From the NCBI GenBank assembly GCA_021927905.1, contig BLLK01000047.1, forward strand, positions 3,782,001-3,846,000: a DNA stretch of 64,000 nt. Reading direction: 5' to 3'. Shown here piece by piece: positions 42,026 through 52,115 of this stretch. A program made the position numbers and the translations under genes. Below the pieces are notes generated by a model. It had not been told where the DNA came from. It did not search any database and saw nothing but the letters and a program-made list of their open reading frames with translations. The number at the start of each line of letters is the position of its first letter. Position 1 is the stretch's first letter. This DNA is from Chaetoceros tenuissimus (Eukaryota; Bacillariophyta; Thalassiosirophyceae; Chaetocerotales; Chaetocerotaceae).

Positions 42026-42527
42026 CCTTGCGAAAGGAGCTGGTAGTGAGCTCTAGAGTACTGAATGACTTTCGAAACATATCGGCAAGCAATAAAGAAT
42101 AGTTGTAGTTGTCTATGTCATTACGTATAGTAGTATTCTATATATAACGCACAAACTTTTGAAAACACTTGAAGAAGTTGTCGAAGAGTTGTTCTTCGCA
42201 TTTGATATGGTAGAATTAATGATGTCCCAAGTCATTAATCAATGCTTACATGACCATAGTCGAAGTTTCAAAGAGGGAAAGAAAGATCAGTATAGTTTTT
42301 CTAATTTCAATTCTTATACAATTATTCTATGTCAGTAAGTAAAGTGTGTTTTGCCATGTATATTCCTGTTTTTATCCTAAGTTTGTTTTGTCAAATCTGT
42401 TTTTGTTTGTTTCTATTCGGTAGATAATGAAGGCTTTGGTTGATTATAACATATACCAATGTATGAGCATATCAGCCGTCGACCTCTCACTCTGTCCACA
42501 GAAGAAACAACGATAAACCATTCAACC

Positions 42528-43670
42528 TTACTCGCGATTGCGAAGCTTTGGCGACTTTGGAGACTTGGAGGTCTTTGGAGACTTGGAGGTCTTTGGAGAC
42601 TTGGAAGCCTTTGTAGACTTAGACTTGGCTACCTTAGTCACAGTAGGTACACTAGTACACTTGGAAAAGAGAGAGACTGGCTCTGGCCAATCATGGCCCT
42701 CCAATTTACGCTTGGAGTTTGCTGATGATACATCCTTCTCTGGATTCTTCTTCTGTTGCTGTTGCTTTGGTTGGTAGTTGGAAGCTTTCTTGTTTGCTGC
42801 CATCTTACGTTTTGGGTCATCAGAAGGTGCAGTGTCATATCCGTCTTCATAATAATGAATCATAGGGATCTCGTCCATGGTAACAGTAGATGTTGTAATG
42901 ATAGTAGCAATCTCCTTGTCAGTACATGCATTTTTCTTTGGGACACATGCGTAACGGTTTCTGAACTCAACATAAGGGATGCATACATCGAGAGGGAATG
43001 GTCCATAGTTTGGTTCATCGGTTCTTCTAGCCTTTGATGAGTCATCGATCTTATCATTTGCTAACTTGCGGTCACCAGAGCCGCTGGAGTCATCACCGTG
43101 ACCATATCCACCACCGCACTGGTTATAGGATTGATAACTATACATTTCAAACCAATTCTTGATTGCATAAGGATGAAGATATCCATAACGGTAAAGTCCA
43201 GGAGCCTTGAGAAGATTAGCAGCTGGTGCAAATGTTCTAAACCAATAGGAAGACTCAGCATCCATAGTGACAGTTCCATCCAAGGTGACATATTCTCCTC
43301 CAGCATCCTTACAGATTTCATAGCCCATGTCTTCAAACATTTCGATACCTTCATGAACCATGAAGTTTGAATAATAAAGTTTTCTCTCTCCTCCATTCTC
43401 ACTAGCATCCATTTCAGGACCACCATAATTGAATTCAACAAGAGGAGTACCAGTAGTCGCTGAAGCATCATTGAAACGGTTCTCAACTCCAAAGAAGTCA
43501 AACTCTGCAAGGCCTTCAAAGCACTTTTGGGATACACCATGTACTTCTCCCATTGTAACGCCATACATCTCACGTGGACTGAGGCCATCATACATGAGAG
43601 TATAAAAGAAATCGTGAACAGTTGGAGGTAGCTGAAATTGAGTAGCAACGCAGGGGGTGTAGGGTGGCAT
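42528..43670 (-). CDS. Unknown KSPK-repeat protein, array copy 4 (380 aa)
   Basis: Differs from the other copies by one extra 18-bp unit (gtctttggagacttggag on the plus strand), adding six residues (KTSKSP) to the C-terminal Lys/Ser/Pro repeat. This is the only protein-level difference seen among the five copies, and shows slippage in the repeat after amplification. Confidence 0.85.
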   Translation of the reverse strand: MPPYTPCVATQFQLPPTVHDFFYTLMYDGLSPREMYGVTMGEVHGVSQKCFEGLAEFDFFGVENRFNDASATTGTPLVEFNYGGPEMDASENGGERKLYYSNFMVHEGIEMFEDMGYEICKDAGGEYVTLDGTVTMDAESSYWFRTFAPAANLLKAPGLYRYGYLHPYAIKNWFEMYSYQSYNQCGGGYGHGDDSSGSGDRKLANDKIDDSSKARRTDEPNYGPFPLDVCIPYVEFRNRYACVPKKNACTDKEIATIITTSTVTMDEIPMIHYYEDGYDTAPSDDPKRKMAANKKASNYQPKQQQQKKNPEKDVSSANSKRKLEGHDWPEPVSLFSKCTSVPTVTKVAKSKSTKASKSPKTSKSPKTSKSPKSPKLRNRE

Positions 43671-44262
43671 GTTTTCGTTTTAGTAGTGTAAAGAAAGAAA
43701 TGTAGACTTGGATCAATTGAATTGATTGAATTGATTTGGATCAATTGCGGTTATGCTTTTGCAAATGTTGATTTTATGAGATGAAAGTGAAGCTCAAATC
43801 ATCTCAAATGAAAGATTTTGAGAAGGATATGCATCGCCAAAAAGTGAAGCAGCAGCAAGCCTAACTGCCCAATGACATTTGACTTTTGAGTCGTTAGAGG
43901 CATAATTGCCCTTCAAACTGGATTGACTCATCTGTTGACATTTTCAATCTGGGAATGGATTGACGATTTTTTGCAACCTGGATCACTTACTTGATGTAGA
44001 TATATTAGATGTTGAAGCTGGAATCAAAGGTATCTTTCTTATGGTTGGAGTTATTTGCTGCATTCCATCTCTATTGTTTTGAGCAGTTTGGAGTTGCTTG
44101 ATATTTTGTGATGTGTATGATGGAAGTGGTTCCTTGTAGGTCAAGTATGAATAAAAAGAAGCTGAAGAGTAGCTAAAAGCCGAACTACTACCAGGAGTTA
44201 CATGACTAGATATCTCCATCACAAAAAGAAAAGAAGAGAATCGCTATGAGATTCTTGTCATT

Positions 44263-44931
44263 ATGGAAGGAGTAACATTCATAGAAAACAGTGCCTTTGC
44301 TGGCTTCAAGAAGTTGCAAATTGTAATCATGTCCAGTACAGTCAAGAGAATTGGAAGGTTTGCATTTTTTGGTTGTGAGAAATTGACTCAAATACTATGG
44401 TCGACAAATCTTGAAGTGATTGAATACAGCGCTTTTTATCTGTGCAAATCTCTCCGTGAAGTATTTCTTCCTCCGAGCTGTCGACAGGTTCATGCGAATG
44501 TCTTTCAACATTGTAAGAATCTTGTGATGTTTGTGTATCCTTTTGGAGTAAATCTGAGCTGGTGGCTCTTTGGCAATACGAAAATAGAAAAGATATCTCC
44601 CATCGGAGAATACATTGCACCAGACGTAGAAGAGGAGGAAGATGACGAATACTACGATGAGAATTACAACAGGCAGGTTCATGAGTGGTTGAGAAGTGTG
44701 CATGATGATTATCCTCTCCATGCAGCTTGTAAAAGCTATGATCCAAGTATGGAGCAGATATTTGCAATTGTATCTGAGCGCGGCCTTGCTTCTTTGTATG
44801 TTAGGGATATATTTGGACTTACTGGATTGGATTACCTTGACGCTAATCAGTTTACTAGTGTTGGTGAGGTAGACATTGCTCGATATTTTGTGATGCGTAT
44901 GATGGGCGAAGTTCTAGTTGGTCAAACATGA
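44263..44931 (+). pseudogene. 5'-truncated LRR gene, array copy 5
   Basis: 222 aa, same truncation and Phe variant. Spacer carries the G marker of unit 3 (about 45098). Confidence 0.8.
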
Positions 44932-45433
44932 CCTTGCGAAAGGAGCTGGTAGTGAGCTCTAGAGTACTGAATGACTTTCGAAACATATCGGCAAGCAATA
45001 AAGAATAGTTGTAGTTGTCTATGTCATTACGTATAGTAGTATTCTATATATAACGCACAAACTTTTGAAAACACTTGAAGAAGTTGTCGAAGAGTTGGTC
45101 TTCGCATTTGATATGGTAGAATTAATGATGTCCCAAGTCATTAATCAATGCTTACATGACCATAGTCGAAGTTTCAAAGAGGGAAAGAAAGATCAGTATA
45201 GTTTTTCTAATTTCAATTCTTATACAATTATTCTATGTCAGTAAGTAAAGTGTGTTTTGCCATGTATATTCCTGTTTTTATCCTAAGTTTGTTTTGTCAA
45301 ATCTGTTTTTGTTTGTTTCTATTCGGTAGATAATGAAGGCTTTGGTTGATTATAACATATACCAATGTATGAGCATATCAGCCGTCGACCTCTCACTCTG
45401 TCCACAGAAGAAACAACGATAAACCATTCAACC

Positions 45434-46558
45434 TTACTCGCGATTGCGAAGCTTTGGCGACTTTGGAGACTTGGAGGTCTTTGGAGACTTGGAAGCCTTT
45501 GTAGACTTAGACTTGGCTACCTTAGTCACAGTAGGTACACTAGTACACTTGGAAAAGAGAGAGACTGGCTCTGGCCAATCATGGCCCTCCAATTTACGCT
45601 TGGAGTTTGCTGATGATACATCCTTCTCTGGATTCTTCTTCTGTTGCTGTTGCTTTGGTTGGTAGTTGGAAGCTTTCTTGTTTGCTGCCATCTTACGTTT
45701 TGGGTCATCAGAAGGTGCAGTGTCATATCCGTCTTCATAATAATGAATCATAGGGATCTCGTCCATGGTAACAGTAGATGTTGTAATGATAGTAGCAATC
45801 TCCTTGTCAGTACATGCATTTTTCTTTGGGACACATGCGTAACGGTTTCTGAACTCAACATAAGGGATGCATACATCGAGAGGGAATGGTCCATAGTTTG
45901 GTTCATCGGTTCTTCTAGCCTTTGATGAGTCATCGATCTTATCATTTGCTAACTTGCGGTCACCAGAGCCGCTGGAGTCATCACCGTGACCATATCCACC
46001 ACCGCACTGGTTATAGGATTGATAACTATACATTTCAAACCAATTCTTGATTGCATAAGGATGAAGATATCCATAACGGTAAAGTCCAGGAGCCTTGAGA
46101 AGATTAGCAGCTGGTGCAAATGTTCTAAACCAATAGGAAGACTCAGCATCCATAGTGACAGTTCCATCCAAGGTGACATATTCTCCTCCAGCATCCTTAC
46201 AGATTTCATAGCCCATGTCTTCAAACATTTCGATACCTTCATGAACCATGAAGTTTGAATAATAAAGTTTTCTCTCTCCTCCATTCTCACTAGCATCCAT
46301 TTCAGGACCACCATAATTGAATTCAACAAGAGGAGTACCAGTAGTCGCTGAAGCATCATTGAAACGGTTCTCAACTCCAAAGAAGTCAAACTCTGCAAGG
46401 CCTTCAAAGCACTTTTGGGATACACCATGTACTTCTCCCATTGTAACGCCATACATCTCACGTGGACTGAGGCCATCATACATGAGAGTATAAAAGAAAT
46501 CGTGAACAGTTGGAGGTAGCTGAAATTGAGTAGCAACGCAGGGGGTGTAGGGTGGCAT
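45434..46558 (-). CDS. Unknown KSPK-repeat protein, array copy 5
   Basis: 374 aa, as copy 1. Upstream of it the repeat leaves the array: similarity to the other spacers holds to about 46917 with a 9-bp gap near 46885, then becomes patchy, so its distal promoter differs from those of copies 1-4. Confidence 0.82.
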   Translation of the reverse strand: MPPYTPCVATQFQLPPTVHDFFYTLMYDGLSPREMYGVTMGEVHGVSQKCFEGLAEFDFFGVENRFNDASATTGTPLVEFNYGGPEMDASENGGERKLYYSNFMVHEGIEMFEDMGYEICKDAGGEYVTLDGTVTMDAESSYWFRTFAPAANLLKAPGLYRYGYLHPYAIKNWFEMYSYQSYNQCGGGYGHGDDSSGSGDRKLANDKIDDSSKARRTDEPNYGPFPLDVCIPYVEFRNRYACVPKKNACTDKEIATIITTSTVTMDEIPMIHYYEDGYDTAPSDDPKRKMAANKKASNYQPKQQQQKKNPEKDVSSANSKRKLEGHDWPEPVSLFSKCTSVPTVTKVAKSKSTKASKSPKTSKSPKSPKLRNRE

Positions 46559-47171
46559 GTTTTCGTTTTAGTAGTGTAAAGAAAGAAATGTAGACTTGGA
46601 TCAATTGAATTGATTGAATTGATTTGGATCAATTGCGGTTATGCTTTTGCAAATGTTGATTTTATGAGATGAAAGTGAAGCTCAAATCATCTCAAATGAA
46701 AGATTTTGAGAAGGATATGCATCGCCAAAAAGTGAAGCAGCAGCAAGCCTAACTGCCCAATGACATTTGACTTTTGAGTCGTTAGAGGCATAATTGCCCT
46801 TCAAACTGGATTGACTCATCTGTTGACATTTTCAATCTGGGAATGGATTGACGATTTTTTGCAACCTGGATCACTTGATGTAGATGTTGAAGCTGGAATC
46901 AAAGGTATCTTTCTATGTTGGATTTTCTAGATACAATCAATCAATTACTATAGTTTTGGGCAGATTAACGTTGCTCTGTATTTTGTGATGTGTATGATGG
47001 GAGAGCTTATGTCGGTCAAGCATGATTATGCAAAAGAAGCTGCTACGAGTAGGTATGTAGCTATTGAGTAACGGCTTCTTGATCTCCTCGCACATTTCAA
47101 GTCTCAATAAGTAACATCATTTGACAGTACACCTATAGTTTGATTCCATAAGCCATGAAATTCACAATTAT
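46559..47171. other. Array exit with second LRR relic
   Basis: After the last unit, 46973-47051 resembles the LRR gene's 3' end (tattttgtgatgtgtatgatggg, then gtcaagcatga and aagaagctg) with about three quarters of bases matching by eye and no open frame. It is a different, independently decayed relic from the one amplified in the spacers. Confidence 0.65.
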
Positions 47172-48047
47172 TTATATATCATGTGCATTTTTGCCACTTT
47201 TTACAGCTTGACCTACTTGAGATGTAGCAGTTCCATCAGCATATCTCACATAAACTGCAAGAAGTTTATCAAAATCATCCCATAGAGTATTTTTCACAGC
47301 CTCTAATGCATTGATTCTTTGGATGTATTTTTCTAATTTTTTGTATTGCTCTTCATTTATGTAATCCTCAATACACAACGTCGGACGATAATGTCTCAAT
47401 AGAGGTAAACGCAGAATCCATGGAATCACAGTCACATCTACAATGGTCAAAGTTGTACTTTTGTAGAAACCACCATCCAAGATTTCATTTACATATTCTC
47501 CAATATATTTTGAGAAGTATTCAAATGCTTCTTTTTGTTCTTCAAACGTTGGCTTCATGAGTACTTTGTAAAATGTTGAGCAAACATTTTTATTCATATC
47601 TTCAGCATCCTTCAAAAGAGACGAGTCGGGAATAAGATCACAATATGCCTCCTTGTCATTACATATCTCGCCCAAAGAGTTCAAAAATTCAACACAGTCC
47701 AAAGATTCCATCAGAACCATTGCAGGTTCATTTCTTTCTTCGTCATCGATAGGTTTAATAGATAAAGTTCTGAATGCTTCACCTTTCTTTTGTTTCCGTA
47801 AAAGCTCCGTTTCATCTACAATCCGTGTCGGAAGGTCTATCGTTGGAACAAGTCCTTTAGGATTAATAGCTAGTAACTTGGGATTCTTGTCATAGCCGTG
47901 ATCTCCATCATCTTGATCCTCTCTCACAATCAAACTTTCCACGTAGTTGTATGGAATCTTGTGATGCTCAAGTGCGATCCAAGCTCTTTGAGCGTAGGGG
48001 CAAAACCAGGCGCAATAAAATTGAATGTTGTTGACACTGACTCTCAT
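47172..48047 (-). CDS. Omega-like glutathione S-transferase
   Basis: 291 aa, cytosolic. The N-terminal thioredoxin fold has the Omega-type active-site motif FCPYAQRAWIALEHHKIPY, with Cys at about residue 17 as catalytic thiol. The cis-proline segment NPKGLVPTID follows at about 63. The alpha-helical C-domain spans about 130-270 (SKYIGEYVNEIL; TIVDVTVIPWILRL is the N-capping/TxxD segment of GST C-domains). Omega GSTs act as thioltransferases or dehydroascorbate reductases. A 30-residue acidic/Lys insertion around 80-110 lengthens it relative to the usual ~240 aa. Confidence 0.85.
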   Translation of the reverse strand: MRVSVNNIQFYCAWFCPYAQRAWIALEHHKIPYNYVESLIVREDQDDGDHGYDKNPKLLAINPKGLVPTIDLPTRIVDETELLRKQKKGEAFRTLSIKPIDDEERNEPAMVLMESLDCVEFLNSLGEICNDKEAYCDLIPDSSLLKDAEDMNKNVCSTFYKVLMKPTFEEQKEAFEYFSKYIGEYVNEILDGGFYKSTTLTIVDVTVIPWILRLPLLRHYRPTLCIEDYINEEQYKKLEKYIQRINALEAVKNTLWDDFDKLLAVYVRYADGTATSQVGQAVKSGKNAHDI

Positions 48048-48685
48048 ATTCTAGAACTTTATTGATTTGCTAATGATGTATAGCAACATCTGCTTGAGAT
48101 CGATAATAGAATGAAGAATGAAGAATCTATCTACGGTATCATCAAATCGTCAGTCGTCAGGTGGCGTGTTTTGGAGTGCTGTGTGTGTTCCTCGTCATTG
48201 GCTACTAAGTACTTAGAGTTACGTACGTAACTTATACGTACGTACGTGCACAATACCAAAAGATTCAGATGCTTCTCTTTTTCTGTCCGAACGATAGGTT
48301 CCACGGAAATTATTTTTTTTCCAGGAAAAAATGGACAATACTTCCACTTTCACACATCACCCTCATACAAATTGAAAATGCTTCATCTACTCACACATAT
48401 TTTTTTCAGGTAAGTACCTTACACATCATGGCGATATAGATGCTTCTGTAACCTTTTCGGCAAAAATCTTCAGTCCTGTGGAATTGGAAACGACTTTCGT
48501 GGGCCTCGATTGGTTGTTCTATGGCTGTGAGATTCTATCGAGTTCTCCATTTTGTCATTTGTGATGGGAATAGATAAGTGCTCGCTCATGGCGATGAATG
48601 AAAGATAAACTTGATCGAATTCCTCAATTTATTACAACAAACACCTCTTTCCTCTTCTTTCCAGACTTTTATAGTATAATTTAAA
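48048..48685. other. Divergent promoter region with ACGT run
   Basis: 640 bp between divergent genes. Contains an acgtacgt-rich partly palindromic tract (48222-48251) and pyrimidine-rich stretches. No gene seen. Confidence 0.5.
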
Positions 48686-49726
48686 ATGATGTCCAAATTC
48701 TGTTCCATCGCAATGGCCCTTATGACAGGAGCTGCATCCGCAAATCCATTTGCAGTAAAGACCACCCCGACCAATGCAAAAGCTGATTACAATGCTAGGC
48801 TCGTGGCTGCTGCTATTCCAGTCCGTAAGCTTGAAATAGCTACTGATGTTGAGGTTGACCTTACCAACTACTCTCTCAGATTCGAGAAGTGTCAAGTTGT
48901 GAATTCCTACTCCCAGGACGAAGTTGCTGTGAAGAAAGCAAGCACTGTTCTTTCTACTTCACAGTTCGTTCTCTTCCGCTTTTGTCCTTCTGGTATCTGT
49001 TCCAATAGCTGCGATTATAACTACGATGAATACATGGTAGACATGGAAAAATATCTTGAGATTGCTACCGACTACCGTAAGGAGGAGCAAGAGGAGATGT
49101 GTAACACTTGTGAAAAGATATGTGACAACAATACATATTACAATGATGATAACGCTGATACTGAAGAAGAGGCAGATGGAGATGATTCTAACGGAGAACG
49201 CAGAAAGCTTGCAATGATTGTTGACTGTGACACTTGTCAGTCTGAATGTAGAAAGATTGAGAACATGGAGGCTAACTACTACGTTGACGCAACCAAATTC
49301 ATCAAGTGTCAGCAGATCAAGGAAGATGACGGATATAATGGCGCACTCTACGCTGGACCAATCTGTGCATCTCAAGGAGCAAAGATCAAGATTGGTGTAT
49401 TCAAGGACGAGGACTGTATGTTCTTTGACTCTTCCAAGGATGTTGAGACTTATATAGTTAATGAGGATGGATACCCGATGAGACTCTCCCATGCACTTCT
49501 TAAGACCACTTACTCTTCTTCTTATCAGTGTATCTCATGTGTTGAGGATGTTGACGACCAAGCAAAGGCTAATGCTGGAAACAAAGAAGTATGTGCTGAG
49601 CTTTATGATGCTGCTGCTAAATCTGAGATGAACCACAGCAGCAGTTCCAACTCTGCCGGTTTCCATAGATACACAGCGGCCAATTGGTTGTTATTTCTTT
49701 CTCTGAGTGTAATGTTTCAAGGGTAA
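48686..49726 (+). CDS. Secreted Cys-rich acidic protein of unknown family
   Basis: 346 aa. A signal peptide (SIAMALMTGAASA, cleavage about residue 19) precedes a Cys-rich ectodomain with paired CxxC/CxxxC groups (CPSGICSNSC, CNTCEKICDN, CDTCQSEC, CISC) and an acidic linker (DDNADTEEEADGDD). The C-terminus ends in a hydrophobic helix (WLLFLSLSVMF) behind a Ser-rich stretch, compatible with a membrane or GPI anchor. Two RKL motifs (PVRKLE, ERRKLA) look like RXL processing sites known from diatom cell-wall proteins. The Cys pattern recurs in secreted proteins of diatoms but I cannot name the family. A strong pyrimidine-rich leader and clean codon use suggest good expression; cell-surface or cell-wall location is inferred. 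Confidence 0.8.
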   Translation: MMSKFCSIAMALMTGAASANPFAVKTTPTNAKADYNARLVAAAIPVRKLEIATDVEVDLTNYSLRFEKCQVVNSYSQDEVAVKKASTVLSTSQFVLFRFCPSGICSNSCDYNYDEYMVDMEKYLEIATDYRKEEQEEMCNTCEKICDNNTYYNDDNADTEEEADGDDSNGERRKLAMIVDCDTCQSECRKIENMEANYYVDATKFIKCQQIKEDDGYNGALYAGPICASQGAKIKIGVFKDEDCMFFDSSKDVETYIVNEDGYPMRLSHALLKTTYSSSYQCISCVEDVDDQAKANAGNKEVCAELYDAAAKSEMNHSSSSNSAGFHRYTAANWLLFLSLSVMFQG

Positions 49727-50319
49727 ATAAGAACTCAGACAGTCGATTCCCTACAAGATTGTCGCTGTAAATTTTATATGCACGGAGTATTAGATGAAGA
49801 TGCTTCATGAAGGCTTGAAACAAACAATTGTGTAGTTGAATGATATAAAAATGAAGGAAGTTTCATCATTTTTCATGAAACTTTTTTATGTTTCTTCGTC
49901 ATTCCTTGTCGAAGAACAAAATATCTGTAATACGTATTACAGAAATACATACCATAAGATGCTTCTCATTAATTATTAATTCCAGGAACGTCGCACAGTC
50001 CCGGGAAATGAAAATCGATTGGGCTATCTATGTGCTCAGAGGTTCCCTTGACCTCCGTACCTACATTATTCACTGACGAAGAAGTCTCAAGAAGGAAGAA
50101 TCGAATCATTCATACCAATGATGCTGCGTCTGTCATTCCACAAGCAGCCAATACTGTCCACTCATTTCGCACTTTGTTCTCAACAGGCCATTTATATTTG
50201 ACCTCTGACACCAAAAATGTCACCTCATCTCACTTCCAAAAAAATACGTGAAGTTTTAGGGCGTTTTAATTCTCCATCTTCCATCCTTCCTCTCACAATT
50301 ATTTCATACTTTGTCTAAA
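49727..50319. other. Intergenic between two secreted-protein genes
   Basis: 593 bp, AT-rich; short frames here lack protein-like composition. Nothing recognised beyond the promoter position of the next gene. Confidence 0.5.
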
Positions 50320-51988
50320 ATGAATCTTTCAAAAGCACTTCTCCTACTTTTTGCCATCGACACATATGCTGTCAATGCAGATACCACCGATAGAGATGGA
50401 TCTTTGAGAAAGCTCAAGTCCTCCAAGTCTTCCAAGTCCTCAAAGAAGAATCAAAACTCTTCTAATATGTGTGGCCCAGGAACTGAGTACGATGCTTTCA
50501 CTGAACTGTGTGTCATTGAAGGGTTAGCCCTAGGCATGGATACCTCCTTGTTTCAGGATTGTAGCGACGATGATGCTTCTTGCTACTGTGAACCATCAGG
50601 ATATGGATCTCGTGGACCAAAGCTCGTCCCTCATAAATCTTGCAACAAGTATGTGGCTTGTGATGGTCGTGGTGAAAATGATACAGCGACAGTAATGCAG
50701 TGTGAACCAGGTTTTGCATACGATGCTGTTGCTCAAATTTGCTACTTCAAGGGAGATGTAGATTGTCTTGGAAGAGAGGAAGAGGATATGGGAGAAGCTG
50801 TACCATCCCAGTGTCTTTCTGAATTAAACCCAAGTGATCCAATCTGTGGTTGCGAAACATACTTGTGGAACAGTGTTACTCTTGTTCCTGATAGCTGCTA
50901 TGGAAGTGCTGATGTTGACTTCCAATGTAGCAAGGATGCTGTCGTCACTAATGACCTTGAGATTGGTATTGGAGATGGGATTCGTCCGTAAGTTTCAATG
51001 CGTTTTAATTATGTAGTACATTTACCATCACATTTTCAATTACAAAACTAACACATTGCTTTCATTTCTACAGTGGTCGAGCTCCAGATGATGTAAGTTT
51101 CATTCGGGGTATAATTTATATTTGATGATTCATATATAATGCCAACAAAAACTTACTCTATTTTTTACTTCAATAGTTCACTGAGACTGCTGCAAATACT
51201 GGTCTTGGATACCACGATGCTCCTTGGTTAGTTTCAGATTCTAACCCTGATGGTGAATATCCATACAAGTTTCCCCTTGATAAGACTGCTCTTATCATGA
51301 TTGACTTTCAGCGTGATTTTGTCTGCCCTGGAGGCTTTGGTGAAACTCTCGGAAACAAAGTAGAGGATCTCCAAAAGGCATTGCAACCAGCGCGTAATGT
51401 CCTGAAGGCTGTAAGAGCATTGAAAATGCCAATCATTCATACTCTTGAGTCTCATAAATCGGACTTGTCTGACCTTCTAGACAACAAGTTTACACGTGGT
51501 GAGCTCCCTGACTTTCTTCGCATTGGAGAGGAACTGGATCTTGGTCGTATTTTGATCCGTGGAAGTTGTGGAAACAACATTGTGGATATGGTAGCACCTC
51601 AGCCAGGCGAGTACGTAGTATTCAAGCCAGGAAAGGGAGCATTTTTCAAGACACATTTCTATGAATTGTTGAAAGACCTTGATATTACTCATATCATGGT
51701 TGCTGGTGTGACCACTGAAGTTTGTATGCAAAGGTTAGTTTTTAAATGGAACCTTACTTGTAGTTAATTTGCCTATTTCTCATTTTCTTTTTCAAAAGCA
51801 CTGTGAGAGAAGCTACCGATCGTGGATTTGAGCCACTTATTATTTCGGATGCTACTATGAGCTATTTTGAAAGATACAGACAGCAAACCATTGAGCAACT
51901 TGTAGCTCAAGGAGCTCTTGTTGCATGGAGTGCGGAGTCTTCCACAGTAGTGAAGGCTTTGGGCAAAGCGTGTGGAACTCAAGAGTAG
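50320..51988 (+). CDS. Secreted chitin-binding / isochorismatase-like hydrolase fusion (4 exons)
   Basis: Exons 50320-50987, 51074-51092 (only 19 nt), 51177-51733 and 51799-51988 give 477 aa; every junction keeps frame (IRP^GRAPDD^FTETAA, CMQ^STVREA). Signal peptide (1-20), then LRKLKSSKSSKSSKKNQ, a Lys/Ser cluster like those of silica-associated silaffins, after an RXL-type site. Residues about 50-150 hold Cys-rich peritrophin/CBM14-type chitin-binding sequence (CNKYVACDGRG...CEPGFAYD). The C-terminal ~240 residues are an isochorismatase/cysteine-hydrolase fold: TALIMIDFQRDF (catalytic Asp), KPGKGAFF (Lys) and VAGVTTEVCMQS (catalytic Cys). Such enzymes cleave C-N or C-O bonds in small amides or esters. 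Secretion and chitin binding imply action at the cell wall; the substrate is unknown. Confidence 0.85.
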
Positions 51989-52115
51989 AATCTGTTATTA
52001 ATACTTTGCAGATTTGAAATGGTGGACTTTGATGAAATTTAGTAACCACGCTTAATAAAATCAAATTGTCTAAAGCAAAATCTCTATTTTATATTTAAGA
52101 AAACTTCACTCCTAA

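Larger units (their letters stand above)
32673..46917. repeat. Five-unit tandem array, ~2.89-kb unit
   Basis: Units: U1 32673-35560, U2 35561-38448, U3 38449-41332, U4 41333-44238, U5 44239 to about 46885, with weaker similarity to 46917. Each holds an LRR frame (+), a 374-380-aa gene (-) and a ~500-bp spacer. Lengths are 2888, 2888, 2884 (4-bp deletion), 2906 (18-bp insertion). Apart from these and a handful of substitutions the units look identical. The left junction falls in an aaaagaaaag run that occurs both in the LRR coding sequence and at each spacer end. U3 and U5 share a T-to-G change and a 4-bp deletion absent from U1, U2 and U4. Confidence 0.97.

Noticed and set aside
32673-46917. 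CRISPR-like or satellite explanation of the array
   Set aside because: The unit is 2.9 kb and holds protein genes; this is gene amplification, not a spacer array.
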